Assembly: GCA_964448675.1 (NCBI GenBank)
Contig: CAYUZU010000005.1
Location: 124,001 to 188,000, forward strand
Origin: CAYUZU01 sp964448675
GTDB lineage: Bacteria > Planctomycetota > Phycisphaerae > UBA1845 > Fen-1342
Direction of reading: 5' to 3'
Length of the DNA: 64,000 nt
Shown here: one piece after another, positions 17,001-25,495 of the stretch
Layout of the letters: each line of letters opens with the position of its first letter
Position numbering within the stretch: the stretch's first letter is position 1
Position numbers and translations under genes: made by a program
The notes under the pieces: model-generated
Told to the model about the DNA's origin: nothing
The model's database searches: none
What the model saw: the letters and a program-made list of their open reading frames with translations, nothing else

Positions 17001-18918
17001 TCAGCAGCGTCATGACCCCGTTGCCCAGGGCCAGGGCGTGCTCGACGCTCTCGGCAATGCGGCCGCGCGAGCGCTGCCGCACCACGGTGCGATCGACCAC
17101 GACTTCGACTTTGTGCTTGCGGCGGGCATCGAGCGTGGTGGATTCGGCAGTGAGTCGGACTTCGCCGTCGATGCGGACCCGGGTGTAGCCGGAACGCTTC
17201 AGGCGATTGAACAGGCTGGCGTAGGTTTCGCCGTCGCCGAGGCTGACGGGCGCGAGCAGGATGATCGGCGTGTTCTCGCCGGTGTCCATGACGCGATTGA
17301 CGATTTCGTCGACGGTCTGCGTGCCGATGGGCACCTGGCACTTGGGACAGTAGCGCGTGCCGAGCCGCGCCCATAGCACGCGGATGTAGTCGTAGATTTC
17401 GGTGACGGTGCCGACCGTTGACCGCGGGCTCTTGCCGGCGGCGCGCTGCTCGATGCAGATCGCCGGCGAGAGACCGTGCACATGATCGACGCGCGGCTTG
17501 GCCATCTGTCCGAGGAATTGTCGCGCATAGGCGGAGAGCGACTCGACGTAGCGGCGGTAGCCTTCGGTGAAGACGGTGTCGATGGCGAAGCTCGTCTTGC
17601 CCGAGCCGGATACGCCGGTGCAGACGGTCATCTGGTTGCGCGGAAAGCTGACGGTGAGGTCCTTGAGGTTGTGCTGCCGCGCGCCGACGACGGTGACGGT
17701 GTCGGTGTCGGGTGGTGCGAGCGGCGCCGCGGCGGCGGGCATCAGGACGTCAGCAGCGGCAGCCGTGCGCGCCTTCTGCACGGTCGCCTCAGACGCGGGC
17801 CCCGCCTCCAGGACCTCGCGCAGGGCGATGCCGGTATAGGACGCCTCGTGTTCAGCCAGTTCCTCGGGGGTGCCTTCGGCCACGACGTAACCGCCGGCTT
17901 CGCCACCTTCGGGGCCGAGGTCGATGAGCCAGTCGGCGGTCTTCAGGACGTCGAGGTTGTGTTCGATTACCACGACGGTATTGCCCGCGTCGACGAAGTC
18001 GTGCAGCACGGTCAGCAGTCGGCGGATGTCGTCGAAATGCAGGCCGGTGGTTGGCTCGTCCAGGACGTAGAGAGTGCGGCCGGTGGGCTTCTTGACGAGT
18101 TCGCGGGCGAGCTTGATGCGCTGCGCTTCGCCGCCAGAGAGCGTGGGGCTGGGCTGGCCGAGCTGGATGTAATCGAGGCCGACGTCATGAAGGGTCTGGA
18201 GCATGCTGCGGACGCGGGGGATGTTGTCAAAATGCTCGAGGGCGTGGCGGACCTCCATGTTGAGCACGTCGGCGATGGACTTGCCCTTGTAGTGGACTTG
18301 GAGCGTCTCGCGGCCGAAGCGTTGTCCTTCGCAGACGGGACAAGTGACCCAGACGTCGGCGAGGAAGTCCATTTCGATGCGGTTCGAGCCGTTGCCTTCG
18401 CAGGCTTCGCAGCGTCCCCCGCCGCGGCGTACGGGCACGTTGAAGCTGAAGCGGCCGGGCTTGTAGCCGCGGAGCTTGGCGTCGGGCAGCTTGGCAAACA
18501 GGTTGCGGACTTCGTCGAAGACCTTGATGTAGGTGGCGGGGTTGCTGCGGGGCGTGCGGCCGATCGGGGTCTGGTCGATGGCGATGATCTTGTCGAGGTG
18601 TTCAAGGCCGTCGATGCCGACGTGGGGGCCGGGCTCGGCGGTGGTGGCGCGGTTGAGGTCGCGGGCGAGGGCCTCGTAGAGAATGTCGTTGACCAGCGAG
18701 CTCTTGCCCGAGCCGGAGACCCCGGTGACGCAGATGAAGCGGCCCAGGGGGAACGCGACGTCGACGTTCTTCAGATTGTTCTGCGTCGCGCCGCGTATGG
18801 TCAGCCAGGGGACGCGGCCGTTGCCGGGACCGGGCGTGGGCCCAGAATTGGCTGGCGGCGCGGGCGTCGGTTGCGCAGCGGCCTTGCGCCGGGTTGTCTT
18901 TTTGTTGGGTATGGCCAT
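14020..18918 (-). CDS. uvrA: Oversized UvrA with three ATPase halves (C-N-C) plus extra C-terminal domain
   Basis: 1632 residues against about 950 for ordinary UvrA, the damage-recognition ATPase of nucleotide excision repair. Walker A GVSGSGK occurs at 66, 435 and 1116, and the signature TLSGGEAQR at 259, 913 and 1319. Unit 1 (about 35-365) is a UvrA C-terminal half with a CEAC...CPVC zinc module. Unit 2 (about 400-1010) is an N-terminal half with the UvrB-binding region (MAKPRVDHVHGLSPAI) and CIRC...CDTC. Unit 3 (about 1090-1440) is again a C-terminal half with CEAC...CEIC. Residues 1440-1632 are a domain I do not recognise. All Walker and signature motifs look intact. The start before MAIPNKK lacks a strong binding site; frames extend to 19056. 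Confidence 0.92.
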   Translation of the reverse strand: MAIPNKKTTRRKAAAQPTPAPPANSGPTPGPGNGRVPWLTIRGATQNNLKNVDVAFPLGRFICVTGVSGSGKSSLVNDILYEALARDLNRATTAEPGPHVGIDGLEHLDKIIAIDQTPIGRTPRSNPATYIKVFDEVRNLFAKLPDAKLRGYKPGRFSFNVPVRRGGGRCEACEGNGSNRIEMDFLADVWVTCPVCEGQRFGRETLQVHYKGKSIADVLNMEVRHALEHFDNIPRVRSMLQTLHDVGLDYIQLGQPSPTLSGGEAQRIKLARELVKKPTGRTLYVLDEPTTGLHFDDIRRLLTVLHDFVDAGNTVVVIEHNLDVLKTADWLIDLGPEGGEAGGYVVAEGTPEELAEHEASYTGIALREVLEAGPASEATVQKARTAAAADVLMPAAAAPLAPPDTDTVTVVGARQHNLKDLTVSFPRNQMTVCTGVSGSGKTSFAIDTVFTEGYRRYVESLSAYARQFLGQMAKPRVDHVHGLSPAICIEQRAAGKSPRSTVGTVTEIYDYIRVLWARLGTRYCPKCQVPIGTQTVDEIVNRVMDTGENTPIILLAPVSLGDGETYASLFNRLKRSGYTRVRIDGEVRLTAESTTLDARRKHKVEVVVDRTVVRQRSRGRIAESVEHALALGNGVMTLLTEEFETIHEEPAAEATAEASEEQTPRYRVEKSPARELMFSQKLACIRCGTSYEELGPMNFSFNSQLGWCDTCEGLGVQRGAPAAAIIRHPNKSLFDGAIAGWSSIHKRSPMGRMLVALCEHLGIDTGTPLRKWTAQQKRVLMFGTRPGDWIDANDAFAGVRFTWRGFFPAIDLATRNSWTFRHKLRHVVTDIPCITCQGGRLRHDAAAVRLADKTVVDLCEMPLDQCAAFFRDLQLDQRERNIAGELLKETRDRLQFLIDVGLQYLTLHRAAPTLSGGEAQRIRLASQIGSGLSGVLYVLDEPTIGLHPRDTQRLVAALTRLRNLGNTLLMVEHDREVIQSADRLLDFGPRAGSGGGRVIASGATTEFTKPSRKSARATSNKADDVDASLTRAYLSGETAIAIPTNRRPVNTWAEPTTRQKRTPRRRARHKSTDTTPPAATPAEPNQDWLVVRGARQHNLQDLTVPIPLGRFVCITGVSGSGKSSLVNDILYPVLARTLHNASIIVGEHDDVEVHVHNDDGTLTARPLADDVIDKVINVDQSPIGNTPSSNPATYTGVFDWIRELFTRLPDAKMRGYNANRFSFNRPGGRCEACQGYGQRCIEMHFMPDVWIECEICHGRRYNPETLEVRFKGRNIADVLEMSVRDALQLFENVPKVRRMLRTLADVGLDYVQLGQPAPTLSGGEAQRVKLASELGKPDTGRTLYILDEPTTGLHFDDIRKLLGVIHRLADLGNTVLVVEHNLDVLKAADWIIDLGPEAGAGGGHLVATGTPEQLATHRGERASHTAAALAPVLTAGPRAERPLFDAAAHAEQELAAERGGYGDVGKDVRMPWQVDGRKWHLEQRASRGGNETRWEADALDYTLDLIHKAGRGAFAETNWNSRASVEVTADQDPQFWFLHALTGGEWLLELYFQVPRGTFNWTELDEQLGLLTLDERDDLQTYGDWARVDVRPRRGGLEAVVVYVHDKKEISTPAFRKFIRTAVKAYLAAQQD

Positions 18919-19149
18919 GCAGGTCCGTCGACTCGCGTTCGCGTTCGCGTTCCACGCCGTCGCGGGCGTGGCAAAGTCCCGTATTGTAGCAGGATTCGGC
19001 GGCGCAGGTGGTCGCGCCGGCAGGCGGGGCGGCCGCGGCGCGGCCCGGTGTTTCAATTGTTATGAAAGATTCAAGCCTAAGTGGACTTGTGGGTCCGCAA
19101 TGGCAAACATTGAGGCAATACGGGCCGGCATTGATTGGGAGCATCTCAC

Positions 19150-20145
19150 GTGCGGATGGATGGGCCATCAGGGATTGTTTCGCTGGCAGAGGCGTACGCG
19201 CCGATTCGCGAGGATCTGCGCGTCAGCCAGCAGATCCTGGCCGACGAGTTGATCTCGGATCAGGGGTTCATCAGTGATCTGTGCGGGCATGTCGGCCAGT
19301 TCCAGGGCAAGATGCTGCGCCCGGGGCTGGTGCTGCTCGTGGGGCAGGCCTGTGGCGGGGTGACGGCGACGCACCGTACGCTGGCAGCCGTGGTGGAGCT
19401 GGTGCATCTGGCGACGCTGGTGCATGACGACGTGCTGGATGAGGCGGACATTCGCCGGCGGGCAGCGACCGTGAATCGGCTGTGGGGCAATGGGCGGGCC
19501 GTGCTGATGGGGGATTTCCTCTACAGCCACGCCTTCCACCTGTGCAGCAGCCTGGATTCGCAATACGCCTCGCGGCTGATCGGCCAGACGGCGATTACGG
19601 TCTGTGAAGGCGAGATGATGCAGGTCGCCAACCGCGGGCGCTATGACATCGGCGAGGCCGAGTACTTCGACATCATCGCGCGCAAGACGGGCGTGCTGGT
19701 CGAGGCGTGTTGCCAGCTCGGCGCGTGGGCGTCGGGGGCGGACGCCCGCACGGTGCGCAGCTTGCGGCAGTATGGCAGCAATCTGGGGACGGCGTTTCAG
19801 ATCGTGGATGATCTGCTGGACCTGACGGGGGATGAGTCGGAAGTGGGCAAATCGCTGGGGCGTGATCTGTGCGAGGGGGAGGTGACGCTGCCGCTGATTC
19901 ACTACCTGCGCTGTGCGCCGCGCGCGAAACGGGACGAGGTCCTTCGCTATCTGCAGGGCTGTGCCCCCGGGTGCACCTGCGCGATCGCCGACATGCTGCG
20001 TACCTCGGACAGCATCGCCTACGCACAGGACATCGCGGCCCAGCAGATCGCCGCCGCCCGGCGGGCGCTCGAGGTCCTGCCGCCATCACCGGCGCGCGAC
20101 AGTCTCGACGCGCTGGCGGGGTTCGTGGTTTCCCGTCGGCGGTAA
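19150..20145 (+). CDS. Polyprenyl diphosphate synthase (trans-isoprenyl type)
   Basis: A 331-residue all-helical prenyltransferase that extends allylic diphosphates with isopentenyl diphosphate. The first aspartate-rich motif LVHDDVLDEAD (DDVLD 93-97) and the second QIVDDLLDLTGD (DDLLD 220-224) are intact, as is GKMLRP for diphosphate binding. Chain length cannot be read safely. GTG 19150 is chosen because GGGAG lies 8 nt upstream; ATG 19156 is too far from it. It sits near ispG, so it belongs to an isoprenoid/quinone neighbourhood. The next gene begins 6 nt after its stop. Confidence 0.9.
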   Translation: MRMDGPSGIVSLAEAYAPIREDLRVSQQILADELISDQGFISDLCGHVGQFQGKMLRPGLVLLVGQACGGVTATHRTLAAVVELVHLATLVHDDVLDEADIRRRAATVNRLWGNGRAVLMGDFLYSHAFHLCSSLDSQYASRLIGQTAITVCEGEMMQVANRGRYDIGEAEYFDIIARKTGVLVEACCQLGAWASGADARTVRSLRQYGSNLGTAFQIVDDLLDLTGDESEVGKSLGRDLCEGEVTLPLIHYLRCAPRAKRDEVLRYLQGCAPGCTCAIADMLRTSDSIAYAQDIAAQQIAAARRALEVLPPSPARDSLDALAGFVVSRRR

Positions 20146-20150
20146 GCACC

Positions 20151-21203
20151 ATGCCCGACTTCGCTGCTTTGACTACGCGCATCCGTGCGGCGATGCCCGC
20201 CGACGATCGTGCCGTCGTTTGGCCGGTGGCGGCGCTCGACGTGTTGCGCGAGTCAGGCGCGCTCCGGTGGGTCATTCCAGCATCGTATGGCGGCGAGGCG
20301 CTGGATGGCGTCGATCAACTGCGGGCGTATGAAGCGACGGCGCGCGGCAGCGTGACGGCGGCGCTCGTTCTTACACAGCGCGACGGCGCGTGCGACCTGA
20401 TTGCCCATAGCGACAACGACGTGCTCAAGGAGCGATTGCTGCCAGAATACGCAGTCGGTCGCCGCTTCACGTCGGTCGGAATCTCGCAACTGACCACATC
20501 GAAGGGTGCAGACGGAAAGCCGCATATGCTGGCGCGACGTGACGGGCGCGACTTCGTTCTGACTGGCGCCATGCCGTGGGTAACGGGGGCGGCGTATTGC
20601 AACGAGATCGTCACCGGCGGGGTCCTGCCGGACGGGTTGCAGGTGTTGCTGGTCGCGCCGGCCGATGCGTCGGGGGTCGAGATTCAACCGCCATTTGATC
20701 TGTTGGCACTGGCATCGTCTTTCACGGCACGCGTCGCGTGTCGCGAAATGCGGGTGTCGGCGGCGAATGTCGTGGCGGGGCCGATGGATGTGGCCTTGCG
20801 CATGCGGGCTCCGGTCAAGCCGCTGGTCGTGTCGAGTGTGGGGCTGGGCCTGCTGGCGGGGATGTTTGACGAGGTCGACGAGCGAATCGCGCAAGAGCCC
20901 GCGGCATTGCGCGAACTGGTCGAGACGCTACGAGCGCGGGTCGCCGCGGTGCGCGAGCGGCTCTATGAAGCGGCCGGTCGGGTTGGGCACGAACCGGACT
21001 ACAGCGCCCCCGCCGCCGCCATCCGTGTCGAGGTCAACGAGTTGCTGAGCCGGACGTCGGCGGCGCTGATGACGGTGTTCAAGGGGCGGGGGTTTGTGCC
21101 GCCGCACCCGGCGCAACGTCTGGCGCGCGAGGCGCTGTTCTTTCATGTGTGGTCGGCGTCGGAGGACGTGTCGATCAACACGCTCCGCGTGCTGGTCGAA
21201 TGA
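20151..21203 (+). CDS. Acyl-CoA dehydrogenase-like protein
   Basis: A 350-residue protein following the polyprenyl synthase by 5 bp. The pattern LRWVIPASYGGEALDGVDQLRAYEATARGS and TSVGISQLTTS, then DFVLTGAMPWVTGA resembles the N-terminal and beta domains of acyl-CoA dehydrogenases, FAD enzymes that oxidise acyl-CoA thioesters. The C-terminal helical domain is present but divergent, and I cannot point to the catalytic glutamate. The substrate is unknown; with neighbours in isoprenoid synthesis a role in lipid saturation is conceivable but not shown. Confidence 0.72.
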   Translation: MPDFAALTTRIRAAMPADDRAVVWPVAALDVLRESGALRWVIPASYGGEALDGVDQLRAYEATARGSVTAALVLTQRDGACDLIAHSDNDVLKERLLPEYAVGRRFTSVGISQLTTSKGADGKPHMLARRDGRDFVLTGAMPWVTGAAYCNEIVTGGVLPDGLQVLLVAPADASGVEIQPPFDLLALASSFTARVACREMRVSAANVVAGPMDVALRMRAPVKPLVVSSVGLGLLAGMFDEVDERIAQEPAALRELVETLRARVAAVRERLYEAAGRVGHEPDYSAPAAAIRVEVNELLSRTSAALMTVFKGRGFVPPHPAQRLAREALFFHVWSASEDVSINTLRVLVE

Positions 21204-21228
21204 CGGGCCGCGAGTGGGGGCGTACAAT
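21200..21228 (+). promoter_or_regulatory. Probable ispG promoter
   Basis: ATGACG (21200-21205) and TACAAT (21223-21228) are spaced by 17 bp and lie at the end of the preceding gene. The inferred start near 21235 gives a ~25-nt leader that contains the ispG binding site GGAG at 21250-21253. Confidence 0.55.
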
Positions 21229-21259
21229 CTCCGCAGAGTCGAGATTCACGGAGCCGAGA

Positions 21260-22411
21260 ATGACCCCGAGACGAAAGACGCGACAGGTGCACGTGGGCCA
21301 TGTGCCGCTGGGCGGCGACGCGCCGGTGGTGTTGCAGACGATGACCTCGGGCTACACGCACGAGATCGACAAGTGCATCGCCGAGATCAACAAGCTGGCG
21401 CGGGCGGGCGCGGACGTTGTCCGCGTGGCCGTGCCGGACAAGGAAGATACGGCGGCGTTGAAGGAGATCGTGGCTGCGGCGCCGGTGCCGATTGTGGCGG
21501 ATGTGCATTTTCACTTTCAGCGAGCGCTGGAGGCGGTGGAGGCGGGGGTACACAAGATCCGCCTGAATCCGGGCAATATCCAGGACCGGCCGAAGGTCGA
21601 TCGCGTCATCGCCGCGTGCAAGGAGCGGGGCATACCGATCCGTGTCGGCGTGAACGAGGGGAGCATCGTCGAGCGGCGCGACAAGGGTCTGCGCGCCGAA
21701 GAGAAAGTGGCGATGGCGCTCGATCCGCGGGCGGCGCTGATCGCACTGATGGTGGACAAGCTGGCGGATTACCTGCGGATCTTCGAGGACAACGACTTTC
21801 ACGACGTGGTGATCAGTGCCAAGAGCATCGACCCGCGTACGGTGATCGATGTGTACACGGCGATCAGCACGCGGTGGGATTACCCGCTGCACCTGGGTGT
21901 CACCCACGCCGGGCCGCCCGAGACCGGCCGCATTCGCACGGTCGCGGCGCTGGGCACGCTGCTGGCCAACGGCATCGGTGACACGATTCGCATCAGCTAC
22001 GCCGCCGATCCGGTGCACGAGGTGGACGACGGCAAGGAACTGTTGTGCAGCCTGGGATTGCGGTCGCGGACCGAGCCGGAGCTGATCGCGTGCCCGACCT
22101 GCGGGCGGATCGAGGTGGACCTGTTCAAGCTGGTGACGGCGGTGCGGCAGAAGCTGGCGTCGATCGACGTGCCGCTCAAGGTGGCGGTGATGGGGTGTGT
22201 GGTGAACGGGCCGGGCGAGTGCGAGGGGGCGGACGTCGCGATCTTTGCCGGCCGCAAGCGCGGAATCATCTATGTGCAGGGCGAGCAGCGGCAGACGGTG
22301 ACGGAGGAGCAGATGCTCGATGCACTGCTGGCGGAGTGTCACGAATTCGCCCAGCGGGTGAAGCGCGGGGAGGCGAAGCTCAGCGGGGCGGATGTGGCGA
22401 TTAGCAGTTAG
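21260..22411 (+). CDS. ispG: 4-hydroxy-3-methylbut-2-en-1-yl diphosphate synthase (IspG/GcpE)
   Basis: A 383-residue two-domain IspG that converts MEcPP to HMBPP in the non-mevalonate isoprenoid pathway. The TIM-barrel part has TMTSGYTHEIDKCIAEI and RLNPGNI. The 4Fe-4S cluster is held by C278 and C281 (CPTC) and C313 in MGCVVNGPGE, with E320 as fourth ligand. The central domain of plant and chlamydial enzymes is absent, so this is the short bacterial form. ATG 21260 has GGAG 6 nt upstream. It provides C5 units to the nearby polyprenyl synthase. Confidence 0.96.
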   Translation: MTPRRKTRQVHVGHVPLGGDAPVVLQTMTSGYTHEIDKCIAEINKLARAGADVVRVAVPDKEDTAALKEIVAAAPVPIVADVHFHFQRALEAVEAGVHKIRLNPGNIQDRPKVDRVIAACKERGIPIRVGVNEGSIVERRDKGLRAEEKVAMALDPRAALIALMVDKLADYLRIFEDNDFHDVVISAKSIDPRTVIDVYTAISTRWDYPLHLGVTHAGPPETGRIRTVAALGTLLANGIGDTIRISYAADPVHEVDDGKELLCSLGLRSRTEPELIACPTCGRIEVDLFKLVTAVRQKLASIDVPLKVAVMGCVVNGPGECEGADVAIFAGRKRGIIYVQGEQRQTVTEEQMLDALLAECHEFAQRVKRGEAKLSGADVAISS

Positions 22412-22424
22412 CAGTGATCAATGA

Positions 22425-22484
22425 TCAATGAGAGAAAGGGACGTAGCGACGTAGCGACGTAGCGACGAAGCGCCGAAGGGGGGA
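22425..22484. repeat. 8-nt-period repeat tract after ispG
   Basis: Begins with ATCAATGATCAATG, then GGGACGTA-GCGACGTA-GCGACGTA-GCGACGAA-GCGCCGAA. It is the same repeat family as behind metXW and clpB and starts about 25 bp after the ispG stop. Confidence 0.7.
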
Positions 22485-22528
22485 AGACGGCCACCAGTTC
22501 AGGTGCGCGAGCGATGCCCGTACGTGGA

Positions 22529-22566
22529 TGGCGCGGTCTAACGGCCCGTATCGTTAGACCGTGCCA
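22529..22566. terminator. Strong inverted repeat between ispG and the next gene
   Basis: CGGTCTAACG (22534-22543) and CGTTAGACCG (22552-22561) pair perfectly around the loop GCCCGTAT; flanking bases extend the stem to 15 pairs with one G-U. No T-tract follows. It may end ispG transcription with help or be a regulator site for the following gene. Confidence 0.45.
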
Positions 22567-22642
22567 CCCTGCCGAGCGCCGTGGTATGATCGTTGGAGAC
22601 TTGCGGGACGTCTCGGGAACTCAAACGAGAAGGAGGTGGCTG

Positions 22643-24115
22643 ATGAAACGGGGGCGCGTGATGCTGGGGGTCGTGGGGCTTGTGGTGGTAGTCGTTGCGG
22701 CGGCGGTGGCAGGGGACGAAGCGGCCGACGGCTTTGATCCGCGGACGATTCCGGCCGACGAGCGGATCGCGTACGTCAACCGCCTGCTGGACTGTGAGCC
22801 TGGGCCAAACGCGGCCAAGCACTACGCGGCGGCGGACAAGGCGCATAAGTACCCGTTTGAAGTGGCGAGCTACGAGGACGAGGACGCCCAGGAACGCGCG
22901 CATTGGATGGGGCGCAACGAGTGGGTGTTGACGCTGCGCACGGACTGGCCGGAGGCCTACGAGGAGACCATCGCCAAGTGGCTGAAAGCCAATGAGCCGG
23001 CGCTGGCGGCGCTGCGCAAGGCGGCCGAGCTGGAGCGCTGCTGTCTGCTGATCCCCCACGCAGAGGCACCCTTGCATCAGGCCCAGTACTCAACGCTATT
23101 GCGCCGCTTGAGCAAGACACTCGCCGTGCAGGCCGTGGCGCTTGCGCGGCAGGAACAGTGGCAGCGCGCGTATGAAGCGCACCTGCGTCTTCATCGGATT
23201 GCGGCGCACTTGCGGCAGAGTCCGTTGGAGTTGTATCAATTGGTGGGCGCCGCCGTCGAACGGCTCGGCAATCAACAACTCCTTGCCCTGGTGCGGCAGC
23301 GCGCACCCGATGATCTGCTCGCGCTGCTGCAACGGATTCAGGCGGAGCGCGAGCCAGAGTGCGCCGACGAAGTCGAGGGCAAGGTCACGTTGCTGATCGA
23401 ATGGGACTATGTCGAATCACAGTACCAATGGGCCGCTGCGCCGGATAAGTACCCAAAGGTCGGCGAGATTGTGGAGAGCCTGATCGCGATGCCGGAAACC
23501 CTGGCGGGTATCGCGGGCCCGGATCCGTCGGCCGATGATGTGGCGCCCATCGGCAAACCACCGTACGCCGATGCAGCCGCATACCGGGTCGCACTGCAGA
23601 AGTCGTCGGTCGACGCGTCGTGGGAGGTGAATCGAGCGTTACTGGCGCTATGGCGAGCGTACGCGAAGCGGCCGCCGCACGAAGCCCTGCGCGACGCGGA
23701 ATCGTTCGCGCGGCGCCGTGCCGCGCTGATTGACGGCGACCCCGTGGCCACGCTGGCCACGTGGAGCATGAGTGGCCTGCGGCCGCTGAAACAGCAGTTC
23801 GTCCTGCGTTGCCGCCTGGTGGCCGATCGGGCGGCGGTAGACACGGTGCTGGCGGCGCACGCGTATCGGGCGCAGCATGACCGCTGGCCGACGCGGCTGA
23901 AAGAGCTCGTGCCCGAGCTTCTGCCGGCCGTGCCGGTCGACGGCTTCAGTGGAAAGCCGTTGCTGTATCGCGTGCACTACACGCGCGACAGCTTCGAGCT
24001 GTACAGCGTCGGGCCGAACCAGCGCGACGACGGCGGCGAGATCACCGAGGAGTGCGACGACATCGTCTATTGGCCGCCACAGGTGCCGGAATTCGAGCCG
24101 GTGTCGGGGGATTGA
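22643..24115 (+). CDS. Secreted protein of unknown function
   Basis: 490 residues beginning with an excellent binding site (AAGGAGG at 22630-22636) and a signal peptide (MKRGR, then a valine-rich core ending AAVAGDEAADG). The middle is helical and rich in Leu, Ala and Gln. The C-terminal part has HDRWPTRLKELVPELLPAVP, then DGFSGKPLLYRVHY and FELYSVGPNQRDDGG, a stretch often seen at the end of uncharacterised planctomycete exported proteins, resembling the C-terminal beta-rich part of pseudopilin families. I do not recognise an enzyme motif and give no function. Confidence 0.75.
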   Translation: MKRGRVMLGVVGLVVVVVAAAVAGDEAADGFDPRTIPADERIAYVNRLLDCEPGPNAAKHYAAADKAHKYPFEVASYEDEDAQERAHWMGRNEWVLTLRTDWPEAYEETIAKWLKANEPALAALRKAAELERCCLLIPHAEAPLHQAQYSTLLRRLSKTLAVQAVALARQEQWQRAYEAHLRLHRIAAHLRQSPLELYQLVGAAVERLGNQQLLALVRQRAPDDLLALLQRIQAEREPECADEVEGKVTLLIEWDYVESQYQWAAAPDKYPKVGEIVESLIAMPETLAGIAGPDPSADDVAPIGKPPYADAAAYRVALQKSSVDASWEVNRALLALWRAYAKRPPHEALRDAESFARRRAALIDGDPVATLATWSMSGLRPLKQQFVLRCRLVADRAAVDTVLAAHAYRAQHDRWPTRLKELVPELLPAVPVDGFSGKPLLYRVHYTRDSFELYSVGPNQRDDGGEITEECDDIVYWPPQVPEFEPVSGD

Positions 24116-24212
24116 CCAGTTACCAATGGCCAGTGGAAGATGCGGGCGGTGCGCCTCATCCCCTTGTCGCGATGCACTGATCGAGGCCATCGGCGCCCGT
24201 GGTCCGCGGTCG

Positions 24213-24974
24213 CTATGCGCGCTGGCAGGTCATGATGAGGTCGGTGCTGCCGGCCGCGTCGAAGGGATTGCGCTCGTAATCGCCGAAGAGCTCGGCCTGC
24301 TGGCCGCCGACACTGCGGCCGGCGAGCAACAGCCGGTCGGCGCGCAGCGCGAGCAGCTCGGACGTGTGCGTGTGGGCGTCGACGGTGTCCCCGTGCAACG
24401 TCAGCTCGACAAAGTCGATGTGCCCCAGCTCGCCGGCGCGATGCACACCCTTGAGGATGACGCGGTCGCGGTCGGTGTCACGCAGCCGCTGGCACTTCTG
24501 CCACAGCGTCGGCCCCTCACGCAGCCGCCACAGGTTCAGCACCTGCACCACGCACACCCCGCCCGGCCGGAGCAGCGCCATCATGCCGCGCAATGCCCGC
24601 GTCACGTCCGCAATGCTCTCGACCAGCGGCAGAGAATTGCCAACACAGAGCACCGCGTCGAACGGCTCACCGGGCGGCGGGGACTCGCCCAGGCCGCGGA
24701 CGGTCCAGCGCAGCGTGTCCGACTCGCCGTGACGCGCCCGGCAGTAATCGATCATGACCGGCGACAAGTCCGCCCCGAGCACCGCCAGCCCCCAGTCGCG
24801 GAACATGGCGGCGTGGTGGCCGGTGCCACAGGCGACGTCGGCGACGCGGCGCACGTCGTGATCGCTGAAGAGCCGGCGGTAAAACGGTTCCTCGCGCGCC
24901 AGGCGGCGCGGCCAGTCGATCAGCGCATCATACGTCGCCGGATCGAGCTCGAACGCGGACGGGGATTCAGCCAT
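24213..24974 (-). CDS. Class I SAM-dependent methyltransferase
   Basis: A 253-residue Rossmann methyltransferase. Motif I is VADVACGTGHHAAMF at about 45-59, the acidic residue after strand 2 is in LGADLSPVMIDYCR, and FDAVLCVGNSLPLV is the motif near strand 4. The C-terminal part is mainly beta strands, as in glycine/sarcosine-type small-molecule methyltransferases. Substrate unknown. It stands alone between a plus-strand gene and the STAS gene, with no partner that reveals a pathway. Confidence 0.85.
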   Translation of the reverse strand: MAESPSAFELDPATYDALIDWPRRLAREEPFYRRLFSDHDVRRVADVACGTGHHAAMFRDWGLAVLGADLSPVMIDYCRARHGESDTLRWTVRGLGESPPPGEPFDAVLCVGNSLPLVESIADVTRALRGMMALLRPGGVCVVQVLNLWRLREGPTLWQKCQRLRDTDRDRVILKGVHRAGELGHIDFVELTLHGDTVDAHTHTSELLALRADRLLLAGRSVGGQQAELFGDYERNPFDAAGSTDLIMTCQRA

Positions 24975-25062
24975 GGATCGGCAACTTCGCGCAAGAGAGC
25001 GGGTTTGGTTCGGCCACGGCGGGCATGGTAGCCGTGCGCGAAAACGGGAGCAATGAAGAAAC

Positions 25063-25401
25063 TCACTCTCCCATTTGGAGGGCGGCGAGGCCGCTGGGCA
25101 CGTCGTCGGCGAACTCGAAGATGCGATCGAGGCCGGTGACGAGGAAGACGCCCCACACGCGCGTGTTCACACCCGCGAGGCGCAGGCGGCGCTGATTGCT
25201 GATCGTGACCAGCTTGCGCAGCTTGAGCAGCTTGGCGATGTTGGAGGAATTGAGGTAGGTCGTGTTGGCCATGTTGAGCAGCACGTCCTGCCGCGGGTCA
25301 TTCGTACACTGGTCGATGACGGCGGTGAGGTCGTCGGAGAACTGGGGATCGTCCGCCAGCTCGGCGAGGATGATGGTGTCCGACCATTGTTCGACAGACA
25401 T
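25063..25401 (-). CDS. STAS-domain protein (anti-sigma-factor antagonist type)
   Basis: A 112-residue single STAS domain. The central VLLNMANTTYLNSSNIAKLL matches the helix-cap region where SpoIIAA-type antagonists are phosphorylated on serine by their partner kinase; two serines (NSS) are available. Such proteins release a sigma factor or feed a partner-switching module. No anti-sigma kinase (RsbW-like) or PP2C phosphatase is next to it, so the partner must be elsewhere. Confidence 0.8.
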   Translation of the reverse strand: MSVEQWSDTIILAELADDPQFSDDLTAVIDQCTNDPRQDVLLNMANTTYLNSSNIAKLLKLRKLVTISNQRRLRLAGVNTRVWGVFLVTGLDRIFEFADDVPSGLAALQMGE

Positions 25402-25495
25402 GATGCGCGTCCCGCAGAATCAGCGTCCAACCGGGGCCATGGTCCTGGCCCAAGGCGCGACGATACGGCGTTATCAGCAGGGTTGTCAAGCCGGG

